From: Lachnospiraceae bacterium UBA7182
GTDB lineage: Bacteria; Bacillota; Clostridia; Lachnospirales; Lachnospiraceae
DNA: 33,445 bases
Assembly (NCBI GenBank): GCA_002491115.1
Contig: DKVI01000100.1
Span: 1 to 33,445, forward strand
Direction: 5' to 3'
Within the stretch, counting starts at the first letter, position 1; each line of letters starts with the position of its first letter. The position numbers and the translations under genes are program-made. Below are positions 6,718 through 13,686 of the stretch, piece after piece. The notes under the pieces were generated by a model. It did no database searches, was not told the origin of the DNA, and worked only from the letters and a program-made list of their open reading frames with translations.

Positions 6718-8496
6718 ATCAGAAAGGACGGAAAAGGTAAGTTCCGCGGCAAGGGGACCGGAAGCAAGCGTTTCACTTTGAATATGGGAAGCAAAGAAGT
6801 AAGTGCAGCTGCCCTTTTCTATATATCCGATGAACCAGCCGGAAGTATTTTCTCCATTCACTTCCTCTGTGCCTGTCTTTCCAAAGAGCGTGCCGTCATT
6901 CGTTGTATAAAGGCGGATGGAATCTTTTATGGTTCGGATGTTTTCTGGTGAAAATCCGAACTGGTTGTCATACAGCTTCTTTAGCATTTCCACCTGTTCA
7001 ACAGGTGATATTTTAAGGGATGCATTGATCCAGTAAGAAGAGGCGTCGCCTTCAACGCGCCGGTTTCCGTAACCGATATCCTGAATATACTCTTTTATGG
7101 ATGACAGGCCGACCTGCCGGTCAAGGGCCTGGAAATACCATGTAACAGAGTTTTGCATGGCGGACTCTAAAGTCTGGTCCGCATTCCATGAGTCATAGAT
7201 GTAATTTTTCCCATCCCATGGAATCAAAGAATGTTCCGGTGTGATGACTCCGGATTCCAGGCCCAGTAAGGCGCTGTATATTTTATAGGTAGAAGCTGGG
7301 GGGATGGGTGTGACGGCACGTTTTTTGTTATAAATCTGCCAGGAATCCTCAGCCGCGTCGTATAGCACAAAGCTGCCCCTGTAGCCTTCAAAACGATCGT
7401 CAAGATCCATATAGGTAATCGTATAGTCAGTCTCATAAAAGCGGCAGCGGTTATTTTCCGCCGCCTGTATGGACAGGACGGGGGCAGCTCCTGACAGAAA
7501 AAATGCGATGATACTGTATATTAAGGCACTGTGTAAATTTTTCCTGAAAGAAACCGGATGATAACCGGCAATGTTCCTGATACGTTTCTGCATTTGTCTC
7601 ATATTCCCGTTGATTCCGGCCGCAAACGGAAACGGCGTCAGCGACACCTTTTCGGCAAAATGAATCAAAGTACTTCCATACGCTTCATAGGAATCCTGAT
7701 TCAGAAACTTTAACACGAAAGTGTCGCAGGCAACCTCCCTGTCGTCTTTCATTTCTTTCAGCGCATACCATACAAGCGGATTGAACCAATAGAGTATACC
7801 GGTCAGGTTCATAAGATAATTGCCTAATGTGTCTTTGTGCCTGTAGTGCCCAAGCTCGTGCATAAGCATGTATTTTATGTCGTTTGCCTGATAGTCTGAA
7901 ATCAGATGAATCGGCAAATAGATACGCGGCTTTAATAATCCGGCCATAACGGGCGATTTTAAAAATGCCGTACTGTAGACGGGAACAGGTTTTGTTATGT
8001 GCATTTCATAAAGACAGTCATCATACAGCCTGCGTACAGCCGGATTCTGCAACGGCAATGCAGAGTTTTTCATGTTGTTAAAACGGAGCATTGATTTTAT
8101 AACCCATACAATCATGATAAGAATGCCTGTGATCCACAGGAACCACAAGATCAAACCGATGGTCGAGGGCGTCCTCTGGCTGACTGACAGACTGAAGTCA
8201 TTCATCCAGTTTGCAGTATGGGACTGGTTTTGGGGAACAGTTTCCCTGATAACGGTTCCCATGGAGAATGAGGAACCATGCTTAAGACTTCCCAGCCATG
8301 TAAAAATCTTAAGGAAGCTTAACGGCTGAACCGGAATAAAGGGAACAGCCAGTAAGGCAAGCAGTAAATACCATACGTTGTAATGCATCCGGCTGGTCAG
8401 GCTGTTTCTAAGCAGATGCTTAATGAGCAGGAGTATTCCGATTATAATACAGATAAAAAGATTGCAGATGAAAAATCGAATCATAAATTCTGCCAC
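6679..8496 (-). CDS. blaR1: BlaR1-type beta-lactam sensor and zinc protease
   Basis: A 605-residue membrane sensor. The N-terminal half has four or more membrane helices and an M56 metalloprotease: HELGH at 213-217 and the downstream Glu of DREVACD (253-259) as zinc ligands. The C-terminal half is an extracellular class D-like penicillin-binding domain with STYK (402-405, acylated Ser402), SVT (450-452) and KTGT (540-543), all intact. In studied systems beta-lactam acylation activates the protease, which leads to cleavage of the repressor BlaI and induction of resistance genes. The GTG start is supported by AGGGAGG six bases upstream and lies 15 bases after blaI, forming a blaI-blaR1 operon. 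The lactamase-like gene close by is truncated, so its present target is uncertain. Confidence 0.93.
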   Translation of the reverse strand: MAEFMIRFFICNLFICIIIGILLLIKHLLRNSLTSRMHYNVWYLLLALLAVPFIPVQPLSFLKIFTWLGSLKHGSSFSMGTVIRETVPQNQSHTANWMNDFSLSVSQRTPSTIGLILWFLWITGILIMIVWVIKSMLRFNNMKNSALPLQNPAVRRLYDDCLYEMHITKPVPVYSTAFLKSPVMAGLLKPRIYLPIHLISDYQANDIKYMLMHELGHYRHKDTLGNYLMNLTGILYWFNPLVWYALKEMKDDREVACDTFVLKFLNQDSYEAYGSTLIHFAEKVSLTPFPFAAGINGNMRQMQKRIRNIAGYHPVSFRKNLHSALIYSIIAFFLSGAAPVLSIQAAENNRCRFYETDYTITYMDLDDRFEGYRGSFVLYDAAEDSWQIYNKKRAVTPIPPASTYKIYSALLGLESGVITPEHSLIPWDGKNYIYDSWNADQTLESAMQNSVTWYFQALDRQVGLSSIKEYIQDIGYGNRRVEGDASSYWINASLKISPVEQVEMLKKLYDNQFGFSPENIRTIKDSIRLYTTNDGTLFGKTGTEEVNGENTSGWFIGYIEKGSCTYFFASHIQSETLASGPLAAELTFSVLSDLRLWNADQGVAH

Positions 8497-8511
8497 ACCG
8501 GTTTCCTCCCT

Positions 8512-8880
8512 TTAATTCCTGGAAAGAAGAGAACGGAGTTCTTCGATTTCAGCTTCTGACAATCTGTCATTGTTAATATAGGCAGACAGCATAGACGCAA
8601 TATTGCCGTCATAAAAACGGTTGAGGAAGGTATTGCTTTCCTGCCTGATATACTCGGCTTCGCCTACCAGCGGCGTATATACAAATACCCGGCTTTGCTT
8701 TTCGTAAGAAAGAACCCCTTTTGTGACCAGGCGTTTGATCAACGTCTGTATGGTCTTAGGACTCCAGGTTGTAGTTTTTACCAGGCGGTCCGTTATTTCA
8801 TTTGTGCTGATCGGCGCATGTTTCCATACTATTTTCATGACTTCAAATTCAGCTTCTGATATCTGGGGCAGGGCTTTCAT
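8512..8880 (-). CDS. blaI: BlaI/MecI/CopY-family repressor
   Basis: A 122-residue winged-helix repressor. The N-terminal DNA-binding part reads ISEAEFEVMKIVWKHAPIS, then the recognition region WSPKTIQTLIKRLVTKGVL; the C-terminal helix bundle is the dimerisation part. In Staphylococcus the protein is cut between an Asn and a Phe in that bundle; the corresponding stretch here is NRFYDGNIASMLSAYI. It is the first gene of the blaI-blaR1 operon, with AGGAGG eight bases before the ATG, and should repress its own promoter at the dyad 8899-8916. Confidence 0.92.
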   Translation of the reverse strand: MKALPQISEAEFEVMKIVWKHAPISTNEITDRLVKTTTWSPKTIQTLIKRLVTKGVLSYEKQSRVFVYTPLVGEAEYIRQESNTFLNRFYDGNIASMLSAYINNDRLSEAEIEELRSLLSRN

Positions 8881-8898
8881 TTGCAGGCACCTCCTAAA

Positions 8899-8916
8899 AT
8901 ATTACTGATGTAATAT
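8899..8916. promoter_or_regulatory. Perfect dyad over the blaI start site, likely BlaI operator
   Basis: ATATTAC-TGAT-GTAATAT has 7-bp perfect arms and a 4-bp spacer and lies immediately downstream of the -10 box. The TTAC/GTAA core resembles known BlaI/MecI operators (TACA/TGTA half sites). No second copy was found ahead of the C45 or lactamase-like genes. Confidence 0.7.
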
Positions 8917-8945
8917 ATTATAATATGGAGAGACCGGATCGTCAA
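8917..8945 (-). promoter_or_regulatory. Sigma-A promoter of blaI-blaR1
   Basis: On the minus strand, TTGACG (8945-8940) and TATAAT (8922-8917) with a 17-base spacer. The operator dyad overlaps the expected start of transcription. Confidence 0.8.
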
Positions 8946-8986
8946 TAAAAAGCTCTTTCGGCCATTTTTTCAAATCGGGTTTTTCA

Positions 8987-9079
8987 AATGCCTTTCGGGC
9001 ATGAGCAAGGCATAAATAGTAAGCATTTGATATATAAAGATTTATGATATATGATGTAAGTGCAGTCAGGAGATATCAT
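8987..9079 (+). repeat. 93-bp promoter module, copy 2
   Basis: Inverse-oriented match to 3599-3691 at 87 of 93 positions. It contains the inverted repeat ATGCCTT-N12-AAGGCAT (8988-9013) and ends 28 bases before the MATE start codon. Confidence 0.9.
9027..9055 (+). promoter_or_regulatory. Sigma-A promoter of the MATE gene
   Basis: TTGATA (9027-9032) and TATGAT (9050-9055) with a 17-base spacer whose sequence is identical in the SUMF1-flavodoxin promoter. One base in the -10 differs between the copies (TATGAT against TATAAT), which should make this copy the weaker one. Confidence 0.7.
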
Positions 9080-9107
9080 AACAGGATTTTGCGCGGGGAG
9101 AGAAAGA

Positions 9108-10457
9108 ATGAGACAGGAAACAGAGATTTTTTCCAACAGGGACTTAAAAAACATGATACTGCCGCTGTTTCTGGAACAGCTTTTAGTGATGCTGGTGGGC
9201 ATGGCGGATACCCTTGTGATCAGCTATGCGGGAGAAGCGGCGGTGTCAGGGGTATCTTTGGTCAACCAGTTTAATACCATCTTTATCTACCTGTTTACCG
9301 CTCTGGCCTCCGGCGGCGCTGTGGTAATCAGCCAGTATATCGGGCGCAGGGCCATGGAGGATGCCGGGGAGTCAGCAAGCCAGCTTTTACTGTTCTCCAC
9401 CGGTTTTTCTGTTGTTATTTCGGTGCTTGTGCTGGCTTGTAACGAGTGGCTTCTGCGGCTGTTGTTCGGCAGGGTGGAGCCGGACGTCATGGCGGCCTGT
9501 GTGACGTATCTTCGGATCTCCGCTTATTCTTACCCTGCTTTGGCTGTCTATAATTCCGGCGCGGCAATTTACCGTAGCCTGGGAAAAACGGATGTGACCA
9601 TGTACCTGTCGGTAGTCTCTAATGTGATCAATATCATCGGCAACCTCATCGGCGTGTTTGTCCTGCACGCCGGGGTGGCAGGCGTCGCATGGCCGTCTCT
9701 GATTGCCAGAGTTTTTTCCGCCGTGGTTATTACGGTGATGTGCTTCCCGAAGAAACATGAGGTGGTCTACCGCTGGCGGTGGATTTTCAGGTGGAACGGT
9801 GCGTCCATGAAGCAGATTCTGGGCATTGCCATACCCAACGGCCTGGAGAATGGCGTCTTTCAGCTTGTGAAAGTGGCTCTTTCCAGCATTGTGGCATTGT
9901 TTGGCACTTACCAGATCGCCGCAAACGGTGTGGCGCAGAGCATCTGGTCCATGGCGGCTCTGGCGGGCGTTGCCATGGGACCGGCTTTTATCACGGTGAT
10001 CGGACAGTGTATGGGAAATAGGGATTCGGACGCTGCCGACTTTTATTTCAGAAAGCTCATGCGCATCACCCTGCTGCTGTCTTCCATATGGAACCTTCTG
10101 ATCTTCCTGCTGACGCCGCTGTTTCTTATGGTTTACGCACTGGAGCCGGAAACAAAACGGCTGGTAGTCTGGCTGGTGTTGATCCACAATGTATTTAATG
10201 CTGCCGCATTCCCCTTTTCCGGCGCGTTGAGCAATGGCCTGAGGGCAGCCGGGGACGTGAAATTCACGATGGTCCTTTCCGTTGCCTCCACGCTTGCCGT
10301 GCGGCTGCTTTTATCGTGGCTGCTTGGCATCGTCTTTGATATGGGTGTTATCGGGATTGCCGCCGCCATGGTCTGCGACTGGGTATTTAGGGCAGTGGTT
10401 TTCTTCCGGCGTCAGAAGTCCGGGAAATGGAAAAACTTTCAGGTGATTGGGGCATGA
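9108..10457 (+). CDS. MATE-family multidrug/Na+ (H+) antiporter
   Basis: The ATG at 9108 (MRQETEIFSNRDLKN) is preferred over an in-frame GTG at 9060: a purine-rich GGGGAGAG lies upstream and the protein then begins as MATE proteins do, with a short cytoplasmic head before the first helix. The 449 residues contain about twelve membrane segments in two halves. Family landmarks include LEQLLVMLVGMADTLVISYAGEAAVSGVSL in helix 1 (split over 41-70 here by eye), SQYIGRR, and the matching second half AIPNGLENGVFQ with GVAQSIWSM. The probable role is export of drugs or metabolites. It is transcribed alone from a promoter module shared with the SUMF1-flavodoxin lipoprotein gene, so both probably answer to one signal; the adjacent divergent blaI operon has a separate promoter. 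Confidence 0.88.
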   Translation: MRQETEIFSNRDLKNMILPLFLEQLLVMLVGMADTLVISYAGEAAVSGVSLVNQFNTIFIYLFTALASGGAVVISQYIGRRAMEDAGESASQLLLFSTGFSVVISVLVLACNEWLLRLLFGRVEPDVMAACVTYLRISAYSYPALAVYNSGAAIYRSLGKTDVTMYLSVVSNVINIIGNLIGVFVLHAGVAGVAWPSLIARVFSAVVITVMCFPKKHEVVYRWRWIFRWNGASMKQILGIAIPNGLENGVFQLVKVALSSIVALFGTYQIAANGVAQSIWSMAALAGVAMGPAFITVIGQCMGNRDSDAADFYFRKLMRITLLLSSIWNLLIFLLTPLFLMVYALEPETKRLVVWLVLIHNVFNAAAFPFSGALSNGLRAAGDVKFTMVLSVASTLAVRLLLSWLLGIVFDMGVIGIAAAMVCDWVFRAVVFFRRQKSGKWKNFQVIGA

Positions 10458-10463
10458 ACAAAA

Positions 10464-10530
10464 TTAGGATTATGGAATGCTGATCAGGGGGCTGCGCACT
10501 AATTAATTACTTAATGCGACAGCCCCCTGT
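10464..10530. repeat. 67-bp palindromic element, copy 2 (after the MATE gene)
   Basis: Inverse copy of 6651-6717 (64 of 67 identical). It still carries an out-of-context piece of the blaR1 end: one frame reads LWNADQGAAH then stop. It lies between the converging MATE and flavin reductase genes, and on the plus strand the hairpin is followed by TTTT, so it can act as a terminator for the MATE gene. Confidence 0.8.
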
Positions 10531-10562
10531 TTTCAAGCGGTTCCGACACCGAAATTAATTCG

Positions 10563-11174
10563 TTATATTTTTTCAAAATCAGAAGCCGGATGTTTGCAGA
10601 GCGGGCAGATAAAATCGGCGGGAAGCTCTTCTCCTTCATATACATATCCGCAGATCTTACAGCGCCATGCCGGCTTTTCGGATGGGCCCGAAGTCTCAGG
10701 CCGGGGCTTGATGGACGCATGATAATATGCGTAGGTAGCGGAAGGAACCTCTGACAATACATCCATATCATCCACCGCAGCGATAAACAGCGTATGGCTT
10801 CCCAGGTCAATGGCCTGCTCCACTGTGCCGCTGATATAGCCGTTGGTTCCTTCGGTCACATAGTAAATTCCGTTGGCGCTTCGGGCGCAGCCAGAATAGC
10901 CTGCAAACTTGTCCACGGTCCGGCCTGACTGAAATCCGAAATGCTGAAAGAGGCCAAACTCCGCCGCTTCGCTTAAAATGGATACGTTAAACTTCCCGCT
11001 TTCTTTCACCAGGTCATGGGTAAAGTTGGCTTTATTGACAGAAATACTGATTCTGTTGGGAACAGAACTCACCTGCCCCGCCGTGTTAATGATGCACCCA
11101 CTGTCCTTGCCGTCAAATTGAGACGACAGGACAAACAGGCCGTAACTTAGTTTAAACATGGTTGCTTCGTTCAT
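10563..11174 (-). CDS. Flavin reductase domain fused to rubredoxin
   Basis: The ATG at 11174 follows AGGAGG (12 bases). The 203-residue protein begins MNEATMFKLSYGLFVLSS, the typical opening of FMN-binding split-barrel flavin reductases (flavoredoxin/NADH:FMN oxidoreductase-like), with a substrate/flavin region NRISISVNKANFTHDLV. The last 40 residues are a rubredoxin: CKICGYVYEGE and CPLCKHPASDFEKI give the four iron-binding cysteines. Such fusions (high-molecular-weight rubredoxins) pass electrons from reduced flavin to oxygen- or peroxide-reducing partners in anaerobes. It is the second gene after a membrane protein (20-base gap), in one likely operon. Confidence 0.88.
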   Translation of the reverse strand: MNEATMFKLSYGLFVLSSQFDGKDSGCIINTAGQVSSVPNRISISVNKANFTHDLVKESGKFNVSILSEAAEFGLFQHFGFQSGRTVDKFAGYSGCARSANGIYYVTEGTNGYISGTVEQAIDLGSHTLFIAAVDDMDVLSEVPSATYAYYHASIKPRPETSGPSEKPAWRCKICGYVYEGEELPADFICPLCKHPASDFEKI

Positions 11175-11194
11175 AATAGTATCATACCTCCTGA

Positions 11195-12142
11195 TTATCG
11201 TTCTTCTTCGGCCTTCCCGCGTCCGGTATCTTCCCTGAAAAACAGAAGCGCCGCCCCCATGGCAACGGCAGCCCCGACGGTGATCTGAACGGGAAACCAC
11301 AGCACCGCGCTTTCGGGGATCAACATGGCCAGGATTGAGACAGCTCCTGCCGGAGGAAGGAACATTCCGATCTTTTTCATAAGCAGAATCACAGTCAGCA
11401 TCGTCGCGGCCGCCGCCAGATACAATGGAAATATTCCCAGCCACATACAGAACACATACCTGAAAACTGCTCCCACAAGGGCGCTTCCCCCGATCAGAGC
11501 GACTGCTTTTACCGCTTTCTTCCTGGCGCCGCAGGACGGTTTGGAAAATTCGGTGAACGCGACCAGAAGCGGAGGCGCAACCACAAATTTTACATCCAGA
11601 TTAACCGCCGCAAAAATGACCGCTGTCCCGATGACCATCCTGAGCGCTGCACTTTTATATTCTTTAATCTGCGGTAATTTTTCTTTTTTATACCCGGTTT
11701 CTTCCAATATTCCCTGCTTTTCAAGCAAAAACCGCGACAAAAGGATCAGCGATGTCAGAAGTACCGCACTGATCAGATAAATGACTGTCTCTGTCTGCAG
11801 CATGACCGGAAGGACAATAGCCGATATCATCGGCGCGAAAGTCGTCCCCGAATAGATAAAGATCACCTGTGAAACAAAAAACGCCGCCGTCATCTGTGCC
11901 CAAAGAGACAAAGGAACATACCGGACAATCCCCACGCCCAGCGCCGCGCATATGGTAATAAAAAAAAGAATCCTCTTTTTATCCGTATTCCACACCAGCT
12001 TCGGAGCGATCAGCCCTCCTGCCGCTATGGCGGCAATCTCCGGAAAAATAATCTCTTTATTGCCAAACAACTCAGCCGCTGCTGTCATCACAGCTACAAT
12101 AGCCACTGCCATAAGCACCGGAAAAATCTCTTTTGTTCTCAC
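11195..12142 (-). CDS. Multi-pass membrane protein, HPP-like, unknown function
   Basis: A 315-residue hydrophobic protein with about nine or ten membrane segments and two similar-looking halves separated by a charged loop (EETGYKKEKLPQIKEYK, about 165-181). Motifs are FPEIAAIAAGGLIAPK near residue 33 and LPPAGAVSILAMLIPE near 265-280; the latter recalls the HPP family, but the match is weak by eye. The charged C-terminus ends GRGKAEEER. It is the promoter-proximal gene of an operon with the flavin reductase-rubredoxin, so a redox- or ion-related transport role is possible but unproven. Confidence 0.6.
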   Translation of the reverse strand: MRTKEIFPVLMAVAIVAVMTAAAELFGNKEIIFPEIAAIAAGGLIAPKLVWNTDKKRILFFITICAALGVGIVRYVPLSLWAQMTAAFFVSQVIFIYSGTTFAPMISAIVLPVMLQTETVIYLISAVLLTSLILLSRFLLEKQGILEETGYKKEKLPQIKEYKSAALRMVIGTAVIFAAVNLDVKFVVAPPLLVAFTEFSKPSCGARKKAVKAVALIGGSALVGAVFRYVFCMWLGIFPLYLAAAATMLTVILLMKKIGMFLPPAGAVSILAMLIPESAVLWFPVQITVGAAVAMGAALLFFREDTGRGKAEEER

Positions 12143-12182
12143 TTTTTTCCCCCTCGAAAATACCAGTCCCTGTCTTTTCCAT

Positions 12183-12212
12183 ATTATACCGTACCTTCGG
12201 GAGGCTTGTCAA
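12183..12212 (-). promoter_or_regulatory. Sigma-A promoter of the membrane protein/rubredoxin operon
   Basis: On the minus strand, TTGACA (12212-12207) and TATAAT (12188-12183) with an 18-base spacer, about 40 bases before the ATG at 12142. Confidence 0.7.
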
Positions 12213-12276
12213 TTTACAAAACAGCCTTCCGGTTTACTAAAACGCTCCTGGGTATCAACTATTTATTTACAACTTC

Positions 12277-13425
12277 TCACATACTATACTCCTGATACAA
12301 TGCTACATGATCATAAATGCAGCGCCAACTGCTGTGGGCATTGGCTGTCACGCAGATATAATGTTTTCCGCTGTCGGATATGGAATAGCTGGCCGCACAA
12401 CTGCCGGACTGGTCAACAAATCCTGTCTTGGCGCAGACCACTTCTCCTTTTGTATCCTTATCTTCAATTCTTCGCAAAAACCAGTTGGAAAGCTCAATTC
12501 CTTCCGGATGCTCCGCCGTCTGGGACGTGGTATATCTGCGCGCCGACATCACTTCTCTGCACAGATCATTTTCCACCGCCGCCTTTAGCATAACTGCCAT
12601 ATCATAGACGGTGCAGTAATGATTCTCATCATAAAGTCCCACACAATTGGTAAAATGCGCGCTTTCTGAAAGGCCCAACTCTTCTATTTTCTCATTCATC
12701 AACACTACAAATTCTTCCAGAGACCCTGACACATAATAAGCCAGGCCCGCGGCCGCATCCGCCCCGGAAGGAAGGATTGTGCCGTAAAAAAGGTCCTCTA
12801 CCGTAACCGTCTCTCCGTCTCCAAACCCCGCCGCGCTGCAGTCGTTTCTGTAACTGTAGTCTGTAATTTCCCGGGTAATCGTAAAAGTATCCGTAAGATC
12901 TGTCACATGCTCCGCCGCCACCAACACGGTCAGAATTTTTGTCATGGAAGCGGGGCTGATCCGTTCGCGCATTCCTCTCTGCGCCACCACCCGACTCTCA
13001 TCCAGATCGATCAGCAGCGCATAGCTGCTCATTACTTTTTCCTCATCTATGGAAGCCGCTTCTCCTTCCCCCTCCATAAGATATCCGTCTGCAAAAGGAA
13101 TCTCACTTTCCTCTTTTTCCTCTTCCCTGCTCTTTGCATCTTCCGTTTCGGCCAACGCCGCCCTTGCCGTCCCGTCCAGATCCGGCCCCTGCATCTGTGC
13201 CTGTGCATACACATCTTTTTCCTTTTTGTCTTTCTCTTTACTGTATTCGCCAAGCCCGCGAAGCATAATCCCCGCCCCTGCCAGCAGGACGATCGCTCCC
13301 AAAACACTTCCTAAAACCAGCACCCTTTTTTGCATGGCCCTGCGTTTTCTCTCCCGCCGAAGCATCTCCCTTCTCTTCTCCCTCTGTATCCTCCGAAGTC
13401 TCTCCTCCGAATCATAATCCCTCAT
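12277..13425 (-). CDS. D-alanyl-D-alanine carboxypeptidase (peptidase S11), membrane-anchored
   Basis: A 382-residue protein. It opens with an unusually basic cytoplasmic segment (residues 1-33, mostly Arg/Glu/Lys) and one membrane helix (34-56), then a charged linker, then the S11 penicillin-binding domain: SMTK (160-163, nucleophile Ser160), SGAD (220-223, where S-x-N is usual) and KTG (333-335). It should trim the terminal D-Ala from peptidoglycan stem peptides outside the membrane. No PBP5-type C-terminal domain is present, and anchoring is at the N-terminus instead of by a C-terminal amphipathic helix. The start is supported by GGAGGG seven bases upstream. S11 relatives in clostridia include the sporulation enzyme DacF, which could fit the nearby sporulation genes, but the role is not decided. 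Confidence 0.88.
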   Translation of the reverse strand: MRDYDSEERLRRIQREKRREMLRRERKRRAMQKRVLVLGSVLGAIVLLAGAGIMLRGLGEYSKEKDKKEKDVYAQAQMQGPDLDGTARAALAETEDAKSREEEKEESEIPFADGYLMEGEGEAASIDEEKVMSSYALLIDLDESRVVAQRGMRERISPASMTKILTVLVAAEHVTDLTDTFTITREITDYSYRNDCSAAGFGDGETVTVEDLFYGTILPSGADAAAGLAYYVSGSLEEFVVLMNEKIEELGLSESAHFTNCVGLYDENHYCTVYDMAVMLKAAVENDLCREVMSARRYTTSQTAEHPEGIELSNWFLRRIEDKDTKGEVVCAKTGFVDQSGSCAASYSISDSGKHYICVTANAHSSWRCIYDHVALYQEYSM

Positions 13426-13547
13426 CTTGCATTCCCTCCTGCCATCTGTTCTCCTGTATTTCCCCCAATATACCCTGCGCCCCGCGTATCCTTCTCAAAC
13501 CCCGATCTAATCCGGCTCCTGTTTCAGCTTTTGAAGAAGCTGTCTTT

Positions 13548-13576
13548 ATTATAAAGTTTTTTTCATGACGGAGCAA
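13548..13576 (-). promoter_or_regulatory. Sigma-A promoter of the carboxypeptidase gene
   Basis: On the minus strand, TTGCTC (13576-13571) and TATAAT (13553-13548) with a 17-base spacer, leaving a leader of roughly 115 bases in which no element was recognised. Confidence 0.5.
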
Positions 13577-13622
13577 CCGGCTCCCGTATGATTTCGTAAA
13601 CATTTTTCCGCAAAGCCCCTCC

Positions 13623-13651
13623 TTGTCCCCCACCTTTTTCTATGCTAAAAT
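13623..13651 (+). promoter_or_regulatory. Promoter of the ABC-F gene, extended -10
   Basis: TTGTCC (13623-13628), 17-base spacer, TAAAAT (13646-13651) preceded by TGC, forming an extended -10. AAAGGAG lies just before the ATG at 13687. The leader is short, with no room for an attenuator of the kind seen ahead of some ABC-F resistance genes. Confidence 0.5.
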
Positions 13652-13686
13652 AGCACCATCATCAACAATAAAAGGAGTTCTCCCGC

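Noticed and set aside
9060..9107. GTG-initiated N-terminal extension of the MATE protein
   Set aside because: It lies inside the repeated promoter module at the expected transcription start, so it cannot be translated with a ribosome binding site.
9387..10187. 266-residue open frame antisense to the MATE gene
   Set aside because: The His/Gln-rich composition is that of the opposite strand of a membrane protein gene.
13412..13633. 73-residue minus-strand ORF upstream of the carboxypeptidase
   Set aside because: It covers the promoter and leader of that gene, and its composition is unlike a protein.
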